Shown here: piece by piece, positions 1 through 6,998 of the stretch
How positions within the stretch are numbered: the stretch's first letter is position 1
Layout of the letters: each line of letters begins with the position of its first letter
NCBI GenBank assembly: GCA_021789595.1
Contig: JAJYJJ010000019.1
Location: 1 to 40,872, forward strand
From: Nitrospirota bacterium
GTDB taxonomy: Bacteria > Nitrospirota > Thermodesulfovibrionia > UBA6902 > JAJYJJ01
Length of the DNA: 40,872 bases
Direction: 5' to 3'
Made by a program: the position numbers and the translations under genes
Notes under the pieces: model-generated
What the model was told of the DNA's origin: nothing
The model's database searches: none
The model's input: the letters and a program-made list of their open reading frames with translations, nothing else

Positions 1-12
1 CGACTTGGCAGA

Positions 13-68
13 TGATACCGGAATTTAACTTCCCTTTCATAATCTCTTAACATCCAGCCCTTTATAAT
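13..68 (+). promoter_or_regulatory. Pho-box array and -10 of the psiE-like gene
   Basis: Four 7-mers start at 13 (TGATACC), 24 (TTTAACT), 35 (TTTCATA) and 46 (CTTAACA), exactly 11 bp apart, as in PhoB-bound direct repeats. A perfect TATAAT follows at 63-68, 10 bp after the last unit. There is no -35 hexamer, as expected for a PhoB-activated promoter. The assignment to PhoB is by analogy with the known 11-bp repeat rule. Confidence 0.65.
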
Positions 69-73
69 CACAC

Positions 74-496
74 ATGCGATACTTCAAAAAAATTGTGGAC
101 ATAATCATCAAGATGATGATCCCCCTTGTAATCCTTGCCCTTATGATAGGTATTGCGAGGATATTCCTTGATCTTAAGGCGGTCTTTAAGAGCCCGACAA
201 TATCTGCTGGTTTTGACATTATGGTTACGAATATACTGTCAATGTTTATTGTTATAGAGCTTCTAAGAAGCATAATCGAATATTTCGAGATCCATAGGCT
301 CAGGATAACATTCATCGTGGATGCTGCCATGGTCTTTATTTTAAGGGAGGTCATGGTCGGTATTTATCAGCATAAAATGGGCGCTATTGAGATAGCCTCC
401 CTTGCTGTGCTTCTTCTCGTAATTGGTGGCACAAGGGCATTAGCTATCGTATATTCGCCAGACAAAACAAAGGAGGAGGTAGTAAAACATGAATAG
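74..496 (+). CDS. psiE: PsiE-family phosphate-starvation-inducible membrane protein
   Basis: This 140-aa protein matches the PsiE family in size (E. coli PsiE is about 136 aa) and in its four predicted membrane segments, near residues 10-30, 48-68, 77-97 and 102-125. Charged residues including the FEIHRLR stretch lie between segments 2 and 3. PsiE is induced by phosphate starvation in E. coli; its biochemical role is unknown. The Pho-type promoter just upstream agrees with the family name. The ATG lies 5 bases after the TATAAT, about where transcription should start, and no Shine-Dalgarno sequence precedes it, so the message may be leaderless. The stop overlaps the start of the next small gene by 8 bases. 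The family call is from overall pattern, not from a search. Confidence 0.75.
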   Translation: MRYFKKIVDIIIKMMIPLVILALMIGIARIFLDLKAVFKSPTISAGFDIMVTNILSMFIVIELLRSIIEYFEIHRLRITFIVDAAMVFILREVMVGIYQHKMGAIEIASLAVLLLVIGGTRALAIVYSPDKTKEEVVKHE

Positions 497-581
497 AGAA
501 TTTTCAGAGCGATTAGAAGACATTATACTCACCATTGTTCTTATAATTGGGATTTTGTTAATTGTCATGCACTGGAGGTGA
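489..581 (+). CDS. 30-aa single-span membrane peptide
   Basis: A 30-residue reading frame begins inside the end of the PsiE-like gene (overlap ATGAATAG) behind a strong ribosome site (ggaggaggt, about 470-479). It has a charged N-terminus (NREFSERLED) and then one hydrophobic span ending in MHWR. The overlap points to translational coupling with the PsiE-like protein, so it may be an accessory subunit of that membrane protein. I do not recognise a family. Confidence 0.6.
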   Translation: MNREFSERLEDIILTIVLIIGILLIVMHWR

Positions 582-588
582 ACATAAA

Positions 589-643
589 TTTAATATTGAT
601 GAAATATCCCTGTAACATTCACGTTCTAATCTATCTTTATAAA
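589..643 (+). promoter_or_regulatory. Pho-box array and -10 of the 663 gene
   Basis: Units TTTAATA (589), TGAAATA (600) and TGTAACA (611), with a degenerate fourth at 622, keep 11-bp phasing. A -10 candidate TATAAA is at 638-643, 9 bp after the fourth unit. The TGTAACA 7-mer also occurs in the arrays before the 3152 gene and pstS. Confidence 0.5.
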
Positions 644-662
644 ATCTGAAGGAGGAAACTGA

Positions 663-830
663 ATGAAGGCGATGATTGAAGCAAAAGAAGGTCTCTACCT
701 TATCAGCATTTACGGAAAGGAGGGGGGTCTATATGATGTGTATGTGGTAGATGAAGTTGAATTAAGGGCACAGAAGCAAGATGGGGGCTTGAGATCCATT
801 CTGGAGGAACATGGAGCTTTACAAATGTAA
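663..830 (+). CDS. unknown 55-aa protein
   Basis: A 55-residue acidic protein starts at an ATG 8 bases after a strong AAGGAGG site (648-654), downstream of a Pho-type promoter. It has no cysteine, no signal peptide and no membrane span. A Tyr-rich segment (LYLISIYGKEGGLYDVYVV) suggests a small beta structure. Its last 20 bases overlap the start of the Cys-rich protein gene at 811, so the two are probably translated together. I recognise no family. Confidence 0.6.
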   Translation: MKAMIEAKEGLYLISIYGKEGGLYDVYVVDEVELRAQKQDGGLRSILEEHGALQM

Positions 831-1038
831 GAGGAGCAAAGAGATGACGGGATGTTCTTTTCTCGAAGAGGATATCGGATGCGTCCACTGTAAGGCTGCT
901 GGGGTATGTGTGGAATATATAGACGGTGTAGACATAGATGTATGTGCGAGTTCGAGATATAACAATTGCTATATATTTAATGCCTCACAGCAAGACAACA
1001 TGCAAAAAGTGATCATAAGGCTTAGGACATCTGATTAA
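811..1038 (+). CDS. small Cys-rich protein A (six-member local family)
   Basis: This 75-aa protein has seven cysteines (6, 15, 24, 27, 33, 45, 53). The last pair, C45-x7-C53 with Tyr at -3 (RYNNCYIF), is the signature shared with five more small proteins at 2810, 3152, 3404, 3611 and 3799. Cysteine spacing like this usually means zinc, an Fe-S cluster or disulfides; the sequence does not decide which. There is no signal peptide, so a cytoplasmic metal site is more likely. Its start (site ctggagga) overlaps the 663 gene and it sits 25 bases before the CBS-domain kinase, suggesting one transcription unit. Function unknown. Confidence 0.65.
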   Translation: MELYKCKRSKEMTGCSFLEEDIGCVHCKAAGVCVEYIDGVDIDVCASSRYNNCYIFNASQQDNMQKVIIRLRTSD

Positions 1039-1063
1039 TGGTTAGTTTAAAGGGGGATATAAG

Positions 1064-2266
1064 ATGGAAATGTTGCAGACCGAATCACCCTCGGTTGGAA
1101 GACTGATTACATCCAACGAATGTGTACCGCCATACACCCCTGTTCGTCAAGTGGCTGATAGGTTTTTTAACTCAACCCAGATAGATGCCTTAGCACTGGT
1201 TGAAGGTAGAGAGCCTGTAGGTCTTGTCACAAGGCCCAAACTCCTTTTTACATTGTTTAGAAGATATGGGTTTGAGTTGTATGGGAGAAAACAGATTATC
1301 ACAATAGCTGATGCAGAACCGCTTACAATACAGGAGGACGAACGACTTGATGTTGCCATAGATAAGGCACTGGACAGGCCTGCTGAGGATATCTATGACG
1401 AGATTGTAGTTGTGGATGGTAGAGGCCAATACAGAGGCCTTCTTTCTGTAAAACAGATGGTGATACAACAGAGCAATGCCCTTGCAAACAGCATTATTCA
1501 GAAAGAGATGGCAAGTGAGAGGGCAAAGGAACTTGAGAAGATAAGCCTGATAAAATCCCGGTTTATTGCAAATGTCACCCATGAACTCAGGTCGCCTGTG
1601 AACGCCATAATCGGACTGGCTGAGCTCATGAAGATTTCATGTGAAAAGGGATATGTGGATCAGTTAAAGGACCGTCTGTCTTTACTGATGTCCAGTGCTA
1701 CCAATCTCAGAGCTGTTATAACTAACATCCTCGACCTATCAAAGATCGAGGCAGGTAAGATGGATATCATTTCTGAACATTTTGATGTGGTGTCAATACT
1801 TCGCGAGGTGGCAGAAACCACACGCATACTTATCGGAAGCAAACCTGTTGATGTTGAGGTAGTTGCTCATGATGGGCCAGTATTTATTGTCTCAGACCCT
1901 ATCAAGGTTCGACAGATATTAACCAACCTTGCAAGCAATGCTGCGAAATTCACGGACAGGGGAAAGATTGTTCTGACACTCGGCAAGGAAGAGGATAGGC
2001 TTAAGATATTAGTCAGCGACACAGGGATTGGAATAAAAGAAGATGACCTTAATAAGCTTTTCGTTGCATTCAGTCAATTAGAGGACACAAAGACCAAAAG
2101 ACATGAAGGGACAGGGCTTGGACTGACGATCACTAAGAACCTGTTAAACTTGTTAGATGGGAGTATCTCTGTTTCAAGCAAATTTGGTGAAGGGACGACC
2201 TTTGAGGTCTATTTACCGTTAAACCAATTTAAAAATGAAGCGATTGCTTCGTTTCACTCGCAATGA
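1064..2266 (+). CDS. CBS-domain sensor histidine kinase
   Basis: The 400-aa protein has two CBS-like repeats (about 12-75 and 80-138; note VGLVTRPKLL and RGLLSVKQM), a short helical linker, a HisKA domain with phospho-acceptor His173 in VTHELRSP, and an HATPase domain with N box near 288-292, DTGIGI at 319-324 and GTGLGL at 349-354. No membrane segment is seen, so it should sense a soluble signal; CBS pairs in other proteins bind adenine nucleotides. The receiver protein at 2376 is its likely partner. The site agggggatat precedes the ATG. The last ten residues (NEAIASFHSQ) are encoded by an interspersed repeat and lie beyond the normal end of the ATPase domain. Pho-box promoter upstream and Cys-rich neighbours suggest a phosphate-stress role, an inference. 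Confidence 0.9.
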   Translation: MEMLQTESPSVGRLITSNECVPPYTPVRQVADRFFNSTQIDALALVEGREPVGLVTRPKLLFTLFRRYGFELYGRKQIITIADAEPLTIQEDERLDVAIDKALDRPAEDIYDEIVVVDGRGQYRGLLSVKQMVIQQSNALANSIIQKEMASERAKELEKISLIKSRFIANVTHELRSPVNAIIGLAELMKISCEKGYVDQLKDRLSLLMSSATNLRAVITNILDLSKIEAGKMDIISEHFDVVSILREVAETTRILIGSKPVDVEVVAHDGPVFIVSDPIKVRQILTNLASNAAKFTDRGKIVLTLGKEEDRLKILVSDTGIGIKEDDLNKLFVAFSQLEDTKTKRHEGTGLGLTITKNLLNLLDGSISVSSKFGEGTTFEVYLPLNQFKNEAIASFHSQ

Positions 2267-2356
2267 CAAATCCCCCCATTCCCCCTTTACTAAGGGGGGT
2301 TAAAGGGGGATTGTTAAATGTCATTGCGAGCACCCAAAAGGGTGCGTGGCAATCTC
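2240..2356 (+). repeat. composite nested inverted repeat between kinase and regulator genes
   Basis: Three parts are nested. Outer arms CACTCGCAATGACA (about 2255-2268) and TGTCATTGCGAG (2319-2330) are inverted copies. Between them lies a C-run/G-run palindrome (2269-2312, aatcccccc to gggggatt). The right half carries its own small hairpin (CACCC-aaaa-GGGTG, about 2331-2345). The left half encodes the last residues of the kinase. The C/G palindrome family recurs at 14324, 14489 and 16211. It looks like a REP/MITE-like non-autonomous element. Confidence 0.8.
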
Positions 2357-2375
2357 AAGAAACAGGAGGAATTTT

Positions 2376-2774
2376 ATGGAAAGGATTAAAAAGAAGATCC
2401 TAGTAATTGACGACGATGAAAGGCATCTCATTGCCACAAAGGAACTACTGGGGGATGAAGGATACGAGGTGATTATCCACCATAACGCATTTGGTTCTAC
2501 CAATGTTATTAGAGAACTTCAACCTGACCTCGTCCTGCTCGATGTCAATATGCCTGCCCTTTCCGGCGATAGACTTTCATCACTTCTTCTTTCTAATGAA
2601 AAGACTAAGGATATTCCTATTGTTTTCTATTCGTCTAATGATGAAGACAGCCTGAGGGAGGCCGTAGTTAAACACGGGGTCAGTGGATACATCTCTAAGG
2701 GCAATATCTTTGAGTTGAAGGAAAAGGTCGCCTATTATCTGAGCCCTCAAAGTAATAAATCTCCCCATGTCTGA
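2376..2774 (+). CDS. receiver-only response regulator
   Basis: The 132-aa protein is one REC domain: acidic Asp12-Asp14, phospho-acceptor Asp56 in LLDVNMP, conserved Ser86 in FYSS, and Lys108 in YISKG. No DNA-binding or enzyme domain follows, so it should act by protein contact or as a phosphate relay, as CheY and Spo0F do. Start ATG 2376 is chosen because aggaggaatttt precedes it; an in-frame upstream extension would be read from repeat DNA. It follows the CBS-domain kinase and is its likely partner. It cannot itself be the PhoB that binds the local boxes. Confidence 0.9.
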   Translation: MERIKKKILVIDDDERHLIATKELLGDEGYEVIIHHNAFGSTNVIRELQPDLVLLDVNMPALSGDRLSSLLLSNEKTKDIPIVFYSSNDEDSLREAVVKHGVSGYISKGNIFELKEKVAYYLSPQSNKSPHV

Positions 2775-2809
2775 AGAGAAGCTAAAGTCTTAAGAAGGAG
2801 GTGATAGGT

Positions 2810-2986
2810 ATGTGTCCAAAATTTAGAGACGGCCTATGTGAGATTGCAGGAATCGAGCCGGAGTATGTTGAATGCGTGGATGAGAGCTGCTGTTACAAGA
2901 ATGCGCGGGAATACGAACGATGCAGGCTCTATGTAGCTGAATATCCCATAAATAATTATAAAGGCACCTTAAGTGCTGCGGCGTGA
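2810..2986 (+). CDS. small Cys-rich protein B (six-member local family)
   Basis: This 58-aa protein has cysteines 2, 10, 22, 27, 28 and 38 and ends the core with YERCRLYV, matching the Y-x-x-C-x-[LIF]-[YFV] closing motif of its neighbours. ATG 2810 is preferred over an upstream GTG (2801) because GTG lies inside the aaggaggtgat ribosome site. It begins Met-Cys-Pro, so the first cysteine of the family sits at the very N-terminus. It follows the receiver gene by 35 bases and probably shares its transcript. Function unknown. Confidence 0.65.
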   Translation: MCPKFRDGLCEIAGIEPEYVECVDESCCYKNAREYERCRLYVAEYPINNYKGTLSAAA

Positions 2987-3011
2987 ATCCTAAGACCTTC
3001 CCGCAGTCCCT

Positions 3012-3055
3012 CCCCTGGGATCCCTGGAAATTCCCGGGGTCCCCCCTCTTATTTT
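3012..3055 (+). terminator. possible terminator after Cys-rich protein B
   Basis: CCCCTGGGA (3012-3020) can pair with TTCCCGGGG (3031-3039) with one mismatch, followed by C-rich then T-rich sequence (cttatttt). It lies just before the next Pho-type promoter, where the first transcript would be expected to stop. The stem is imperfect and the T-run interrupted. Confidence 0.35.
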
Positions 3056-3109
3056 GTCACAAAGATTTCATCTTGCCTTAATAATCCTGTAACAGAAAAA
3101 TTTTATGCT
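3055..3109 (+). promoter_or_regulatory. Pho-box array and -10 of the second Cys-rich gene group
   Basis: Units TGTCACA (3055), TTTCATC (3066), CTTAATA (3077) and TGTAACA (3088) repeat every 11 bp. TATGCT at 3104-3109 lies 9 bp after the last unit, the same geometry as at pstS. The first and last units are the closest to consensus. Confidence 0.55.
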
Positions 3110-3151
3110 TATTAGGTAAGTCTAAAAAGTCCTGAATACAGGAGGGAAGTG

Positions 3152-3370
3152 ATGTATATGAAAAGCAATGTAATATGTCCCAATTTGCAGGGAAGCTCTG
3201 ATGGGGCAACATGCAGCGTTGTCAGTAAATTTATCATGGCTATGGAGGATGCCGACATAAGGCTGTGCATGAACAGACGCTATGAAGTATGTTCCCTATA
3301 TGTTTTATCACTAAGAAGGATAGCACTCAATTCTATCGGGTCAAATGTTGCACTGGAGACTGGACAGTGA
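3152..3370 (+). CDS. small Cys-rich protein C (six-member local family)
   Basis: From ATG 3152 the protein has 72 aa with exactly four cysteines, 9, 21, 39 and 47. C9 starts a CPN-L motif and C39-x7-C47 contains RRYEVCSLY. This four-Cys spacing (x11, x17, x7) is the clearest form of the family core. Ribosome site ggaggg lies 5 bases upstream; GTG 3149 and ATG 3158 are alternative starts. First gene of the 3152-3966 group, directly behind a Pho-type promoter. No signal peptide or membrane span. Function unknown. Confidence 0.65.
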   Translation: MYMKSNVICPNLQGSSDGATCSVVSKFIMAMEDADIRLCMNRRYEVCSLYVLSLRRIALNSIGSNVALETGQ

Positions 3371-3403
3371 ATTTAACAAACCATAATCGGGAAGGGGACA
3401 AAG

Positions 3404-3607
3404 ATGAGCAGCATTGTTGATATTGCATTGTCAATGCAACTCACAAACGAATATGAGTCGTGGTGTCCATACTGTAACAGATCAGATGTATGCAGTGCCT
3501 CTATTGGTTTTCTGATGCCAACGGCAAGGGAAAGAGCAACCTTTTGTGACACCGAAAACTATGATGATTGTCCGATATTCTTGGCAAAGGTCTTAAGAAG
3601 GAGGTAA
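3404..3607 (+). CDS. small Cys-rich protein D (six-member local family)
   Basis: A 67-aa protein with cysteines 21, 24, 30, 48 and 56. It has CPYC at 21-24 and the closing C48-x7-C56 in NYDDCPIFL, followed by a basic tail (KVLRRR). The C30-x17-C48 spacing equals that in proteins C and F. The CPYC pair resembles a redox or metal knuckle but there is no thioredoxin-fold context. A weak site (gaagggg) precedes ATG 3404; the stop lies 3 bases before the next start. Confidence 0.65.
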   Translation: MSSIVDIALSMQLTNEYESWCPYCNRSDVCSASIGFLMPTARERATFCDTENYDDCPIFLAKVLRRR

Positions 3608-3610
3608 AAG

Positions 3611-3802
3611 ATGGCATGCCTTGATTATTTGGTTTCAGATTCGTGGTGCTTGAAGGGAATTCCTGTTACCCAACGATTCAGCAAGTTCTTCTGCGAGGCA
3701 AGACCTGAAAGGTGTCCATTAGTTATGAGGGAGAAGGAGATATCGAAAGATATAAGTTTAAGGAGATCAAAACCCTTTAGAAACATATGGAGGAGGCCAT
3801 GA
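3611..3802 (+). CDS. small Cys-rich protein E (six-member local family)
   Basis: A 63-aa protein with cysteines 3, 13, 28 and 35 in the family order; the closing pair C28-x6-C35 has PERCPLV. Its C-terminal half is strongly basic (LRRSKPFRNIWRRP) and longer than in protein F. A strong aaggaggt site lies just upstream and its TGA overlaps the ATG of the next gene (ATGA), so E and F are coupled. Function unknown. Confidence 0.6.
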   Translation: MACLDYLVSDSWCLKGIPVTQRFSKFFCEARPERCPLVMREKEISKDISLRRSKPFRNIWRRP

Positions 3803-3966
3803 GATGCCCCTATCTTAAAGAATGGGTTGTGTCTGTCTGTAAGGCTGTAAGTAATAACTATGTCCCGAGTAATTTCGAACTTCAGGAATACTGCAAGACA
3901 AAGCATCATAAAAAATGCCCCTTCTTTTTAAAGAACACCGCCGTGGAAAAAGAAGTGGAGGCTTGA
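3799..3966 (+). CDS. small Cys-rich protein F (six-member local family)
   Basis: This 55-aa protein, starting in an ATGA overlap behind a ggaggagg site, has exactly four cysteines (3, 14, 32, 40): MRCPYL, VCKA, YCKTKHHKKCPFFL. Spacing x10, x17, x7 nearly equals protein C, so these two define the family core. It is the last gene before the pstS promoter. Histidines 36 and 37 between C3 and C4 of the core could add to a metal site. I know similar small Y-C-x(7)-C-P proteins only as uncharacterised; function unknown. Confidence 0.65.
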   Translation: MRCPYLKEWVVSVCKAVSNNYVPSNFELQEYCKTKHHKKCPFFLKNTAVEKEVEA

Positions 3967-4010
3967 TCTCAGATGAGTGCGTATTTGATGAAGAGGGGGG
4001 GTGAGATAAA

Positions 4011-4065
4011 TGTAACAGAAATTTAACATATCTGTAACATTCTTGTAATATTCCGACATTAGACT
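4011..4065 (+). promoter_or_regulatory. Pho-box array and -10 of pstS
   Basis: Four near-identical units TGTAACA (4011), TTTAACA (4022), TGTAACA (4033) and TGTAATA (4044) repeat every 11 bp, the strongest array in the window. TAGACT at 4060-4065 is 9 bp after the last unit. Placement before pstS makes PhoB control very likely. Confidence 0.85.
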
Positions 4066-4092
4066 AAACAATTAGACAATTAAGGAGGAAAC

Positions 4093-5088
4093 ATGAAAAG
4101 AGCCTTAAAATTAGCACTGGTAATCGCCATAGTTCTGTCTTTCACGACAGCCTATGCCGCAGAAATCCTGAATGGAGCAGGGGCAACATTCCCGTATCCA
4201 TTATACTCAAAATGGTTCTATAACTATGAGAAACAGACTGGTGTAAAGATAAACTATCAGTCCATTGGCAGTGGCGGTGGTATTCAGCAGATAGAGGCAG
4301 GCACTGTTGATTTTGGAGCAAGTGATGCACCACTACCAAAGGAAGAACTCGATAAACATGGCCTGTTCCAATTTCCAACAGTGGCAGGTTCAGAGGCAAT
4401 AGCCTATAATCTGCCAGGAATTCCAACAGGCCTAAAATTAACACCTGAGGTTATTGCAGATATGTATCTGGGTAAGATTACAAAATGGAATGACCAGAGG
4501 ATTAAGGAACTCAATCCAAACCTGAATTTGCCGGACATGCCTGTAATAGTTGTACACCGTTCAGACGGAAGCGGCACAACAAATATATTCACATGGTTTC
4601 TGGGTGATGTAAGCTCGGAATGGAAAACAAAGGTTGGCTCAGGCACATCTGTTAAATGGCCCGTTGGCATTGGAGGTAAAGGGAACGAAGGCGTAGCCGG
4701 CCTCGTAAAACAGACCGCAGGAGCTGTAGGTTATGTAGAACTTGCATATGTCATCGAGACAAAGATGACCCATGCCTTAGTCCGCAACAGGGATGGGCAT
4801 TATCTCTACCCCTCCATAGAAACTACAGTTGCAGCCGCATCTAATGCAAATGTACCACCCGATTTTTATGTAAAGTTCACATATTCCAAAGGTAAGAACT
4901 CCTATCCTATAGCAGGGTTTACATATTACATCGTAAGAAAAAATATGGATAGGAATAAGTTATCCACCTTCATAAAGTTTGTGGAATGGGCATATAAACA
5001 TGGAAATGCGGATGCAAAGGCCCTTGACTATGTCCCAATGCCTGATAGCTTAAAACATAAGGCATTGACAGCATTAAAAAAGTTATAA
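4093..5088 (+). CDS. pstS: phosphate ABC transporter substrate-binding protein PstS
   Basis: The 331-aa protein has a Sec signal peptide (about 1-22, cleaved after TAYA) and a PBP fold that binds phosphate in the periplasm. Family motifs include GAGATFPYPLY near the mature N-terminus, SGGGI and DFGASDAPL in the first lobe, and HRSDGSGTTNIFTWFL, whose Ser-Gly-Thr residues hold phosphate. Length is normal for PstS. Ribosome site aaggaggaaac precedes ATG 4093. It is first in pstSCAB-phoU behind a four-unit Pho-box array, and a hairpin after it likely makes it more abundant than the membrane parts. Confidence 0.97.
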   Translation: MKRALKLALVIAIVLSFTTAYAAEILNGAGATFPYPLYSKWFYNYEKQTGVKINYQSIGSGGGIQQIEAGTVDFGASDAPLPKEELDKHGLFQFPTVAGSEAIAYNLPGIPTGLKLTPEVIADMYLGKITKWNDQRIKELNPNLNLPDMPVIVVHRSDGSGTTNIFTWFLGDVSSEWKTKVGSGTSVKWPVGIGGKGNEGVAGLVKQTAGAVGYVELAYVIETKMTHALVRNRDGHYLYPSIETTVAAASNANVPPDFYVKFTYSKGKNSYPIAGFTYYIVRKNMDRNKLSTFIKFVEWAYKHGNADAKALDYVPMPDSLKHKALTALKKL

Positions 5089-5098
5089 TATTCTAAAA

Positions 5099-5131
5099 TT
5101 TTTGGGGTGGCCTGTATGTGCACCCCAAAAA
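5099..5131 (+). terminator. hairpin between pstS and pstC
   Basis: TTTTTGGGGTG (5099-5109) and CACCCCAAAAA (5121-5131) form a perfect 11-bp stem with an 11-base loop. No T-run beyond the stem follows, so a partial terminator or a 3' RNA stabiliser that raises PstS over PstCAB is more likely than a full stop. Confidence 0.6.
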
Positions 5132-5195
5132 TCATACCCTGACGATTTAGAAGGCTATTAAATATAGCAGAAGCATCCAGACAGAAGGGGATTGT

Positions 5196-6128
5196 TTGCA
5201 AAAGCATAATATTAAACTAAACAAAGACCATGCATTCAGGGGGCTTACAGCCTTACTATCCCTCATCCTTCTCTTACTAAGCATCGGTATTCTATTTAAG
5301 TTAATTATTTCATCAAACTTATCATTTAATGCCTTTGGTTTTAAGTTTCTACTCTCAAAGGATTGGGACCCTGTCCAGAAACTATTTGGTGCATTGCCAT
5401 TCATGTGGGGAACATTTTTTTCAGCAACACTGGCACTTATCTTTGCCCTCCCTATAAGCATCGGCATCGCCATATTTCTTTCCGAGCTTGCACCTATTTG
5501 GATGAGGCAGCCTGTCTCTTTTATTATCGAGCTTCTTGCGGCCATACCGAGTGTTGTTTACGGCCTATGGGGACTTTTTGTGCTCGTCCCTGTGATGCAG
5601 CACTGGGTAGAGCCAGTTCTTGCTAAATACCTTGGTTTTCTTCCCCTCTTTAAGGGTTATCCACTTGGAGTTGGCATGCTTACAGGTGGGATTATTATAG
5701 CAATAATGATAATACCTACAATCTCATCCATCTCAAGGGAAATACTGGCAGCGGTTCCTGAAAACCAGAAGGAGGCTGCCCTTGCCATCGGCATGACAAG
5801 ATGGGAGACCATATGGAAGGTCATGCTGCCTTATGGAAGAAGCGGTATAGTTGGTGCAATCCTCCTCGGCTATGGCCGTGCACTGGGGGAGACGATGGCT
5901 GTCACTATGGTCATCGGTAATACGCCTTCCTTATCCCTTTCTCTGTTTGCCCCTGCTTACACTATCGCAAGCGTGATTGCCAATGAGTTTACAGAAGCTA
6001 CATATAAACTCTACATATCCTCTCTGATCGAGCTTAGTCTTATCCTCTTTGTTATAACCTTCACCCTCAATGCCCTTGCAAGGTTTTTATTATGGAGGAT
6101 GAAGAGATTTGAAGAGGTCAAGGTGTAG
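5196..6128 (+). CDS. pstC: phosphate ABC transporter permease PstC
   Basis: A 310-aa inner-membrane permease with about six membrane segments, the first near residues 15-38. The permease loop that contacts PstB is visible (EAALAIGMTRWETIWKVMLP), followed by GRALGETMAV. It forms the phosphate channel with PstA. The start is TTG 5196, chosen for the agaagggg site 5 bases upstream and for giving normal length. The gene follows pstS by 107 bases containing a hairpin. Confidence 0.95.
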   Translation: MQKHNIKLNKDHAFRGLTALLSLILLLLSIGILFKLIISSNLSFNAFGFKFLLSKDWDPVQKLFGALPFMWGTFFSATLALIFALPISIGIAIFLSELAPIWMRQPVSFIIELLAAIPSVVYGLWGLFVLVPVMQHWVEPVLAKYLGFLPLFKGYPLGVGMLTGGIIIAIMIIPTISSISREILAAVPENQKEAALAIGMTRWETIWKVMLPYGRSGIVGAILLGYGRALGETMAVTMVIGNTPSLSLSLFAPAYTIASVIANEFTEATYKLYISSLIELSLILFVITFTLNALARFLLWRMKRFEEVKV

Positions 6129-6161
6129 GATGAATAAACAGAGCACAGAGGACAGAACCCT

Positions 6162-6998
6162 ATGAAAAACCTAAAATACACAAGGCGTAAATTAACCCAG
6201 AAGGTAATGTTTTTCCTCTCTGTAGTGTCTGCGTTTATCGGTATTGCGATGCTCTTCCTTATACTCGGCTATATTATATATAAAGGAGGTCATGGGATTA
6301 ATCTTGATTTCTTTACAAAACTGCCAACCCCTGTTGGTGTTCCTGGTGGAGGAATGGTGAATGCCCTGATAGGGAGTACTTATCTCATTGGCCTTGCAAG
6401 CCTTCTTTCCATTCCTGTTGGAATCCTCATAGGTGTTTATCTCTCAGAGTTTGGCAGGGGAGCCTTCGCCTCTGCCGTGAGATTCGTATCAGAAACCCTT
6501 ACAGGTGTGCCATCTATTGTTATGGGGATATTTGCCTACTCTATAGTTGTAATACCAATGGGCAGGTTTTCAGCACTTGCAGGGGCATTTGCATTATCTC
6601 TCCTCATGCTGCCTATAATTGTAAAGTCTACAGAGGAATTATTAAAAATGGTCCCTAATGATTTGAGGGAGGCATCCCTTGCCCTGGGGATACCACGGTG
6701 GAAGACTATTTTAAAGGTAGTCTTAAGCACGGCTAAATCAGGAGTTATAACAGGCATAATGCTTGCTATTGCAAGGGTTGGGGGTGAGGCTGCACCACTT
6801 CTTTTCACTGCCTTTGGTAATTCTTTTATGAACTGGAGACCTGATCAGCCAATAGCAAGCCTTCCCGTTCAGATCTATGTCTATGCCAGCTCACCCTATG
6901 AGGACTGGCACCAGAAGGCATGGGCAGCGGCCCTTGTCCTCATGGGAATTGTCCTTATTACAAATATAATAGCGAGGGTCTATGCAAGAAAAAAGTAA
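6162..6998 (+). CDS. pstA: phosphate ABC transporter permease PstA
   Basis: The 278-aa permease has about six membrane segments. Its PstB-contact loop is [20 protein letters not shown], followed by [17 protein letters not shown], typical of PstA. It pairs with PstC in the membrane. An agagga site precedes ATG 6162. The end overlaps pstB by 17 bases, so the two are translationally coupled. Confidence 0.95.
   Translation: MKNLKYTRRKLTQKVMFFLSVVSAFIGIAMLFLILGYIIYKGGHGINLDFFTKLPTPVGVPGGGMVNALIGSTYLIGLASLLSIPVGILIGVYLSEFGRGAFASAVRFVSETLTGVPSIVMGIFAYSIVVIPMGRFSALAGAFALSLLMLPIIVKSTEELLKMVPNDLREASLALGIPRWKTILKVVLSTAKSGVITGIMLAIARVGGEAAPLLFTAFGNSFMNWRPDQPIASLPVQIYVYASSPYEDWHQKAWAAALVLMGIVLITNIIARVYARKK

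Noticed and set aside
2346-2375. N-terminal extension of the receiver protein
   Set aside because: It is read from repeat DNA and lies before a good ribosome site; ATG 2376 is the sensible start.
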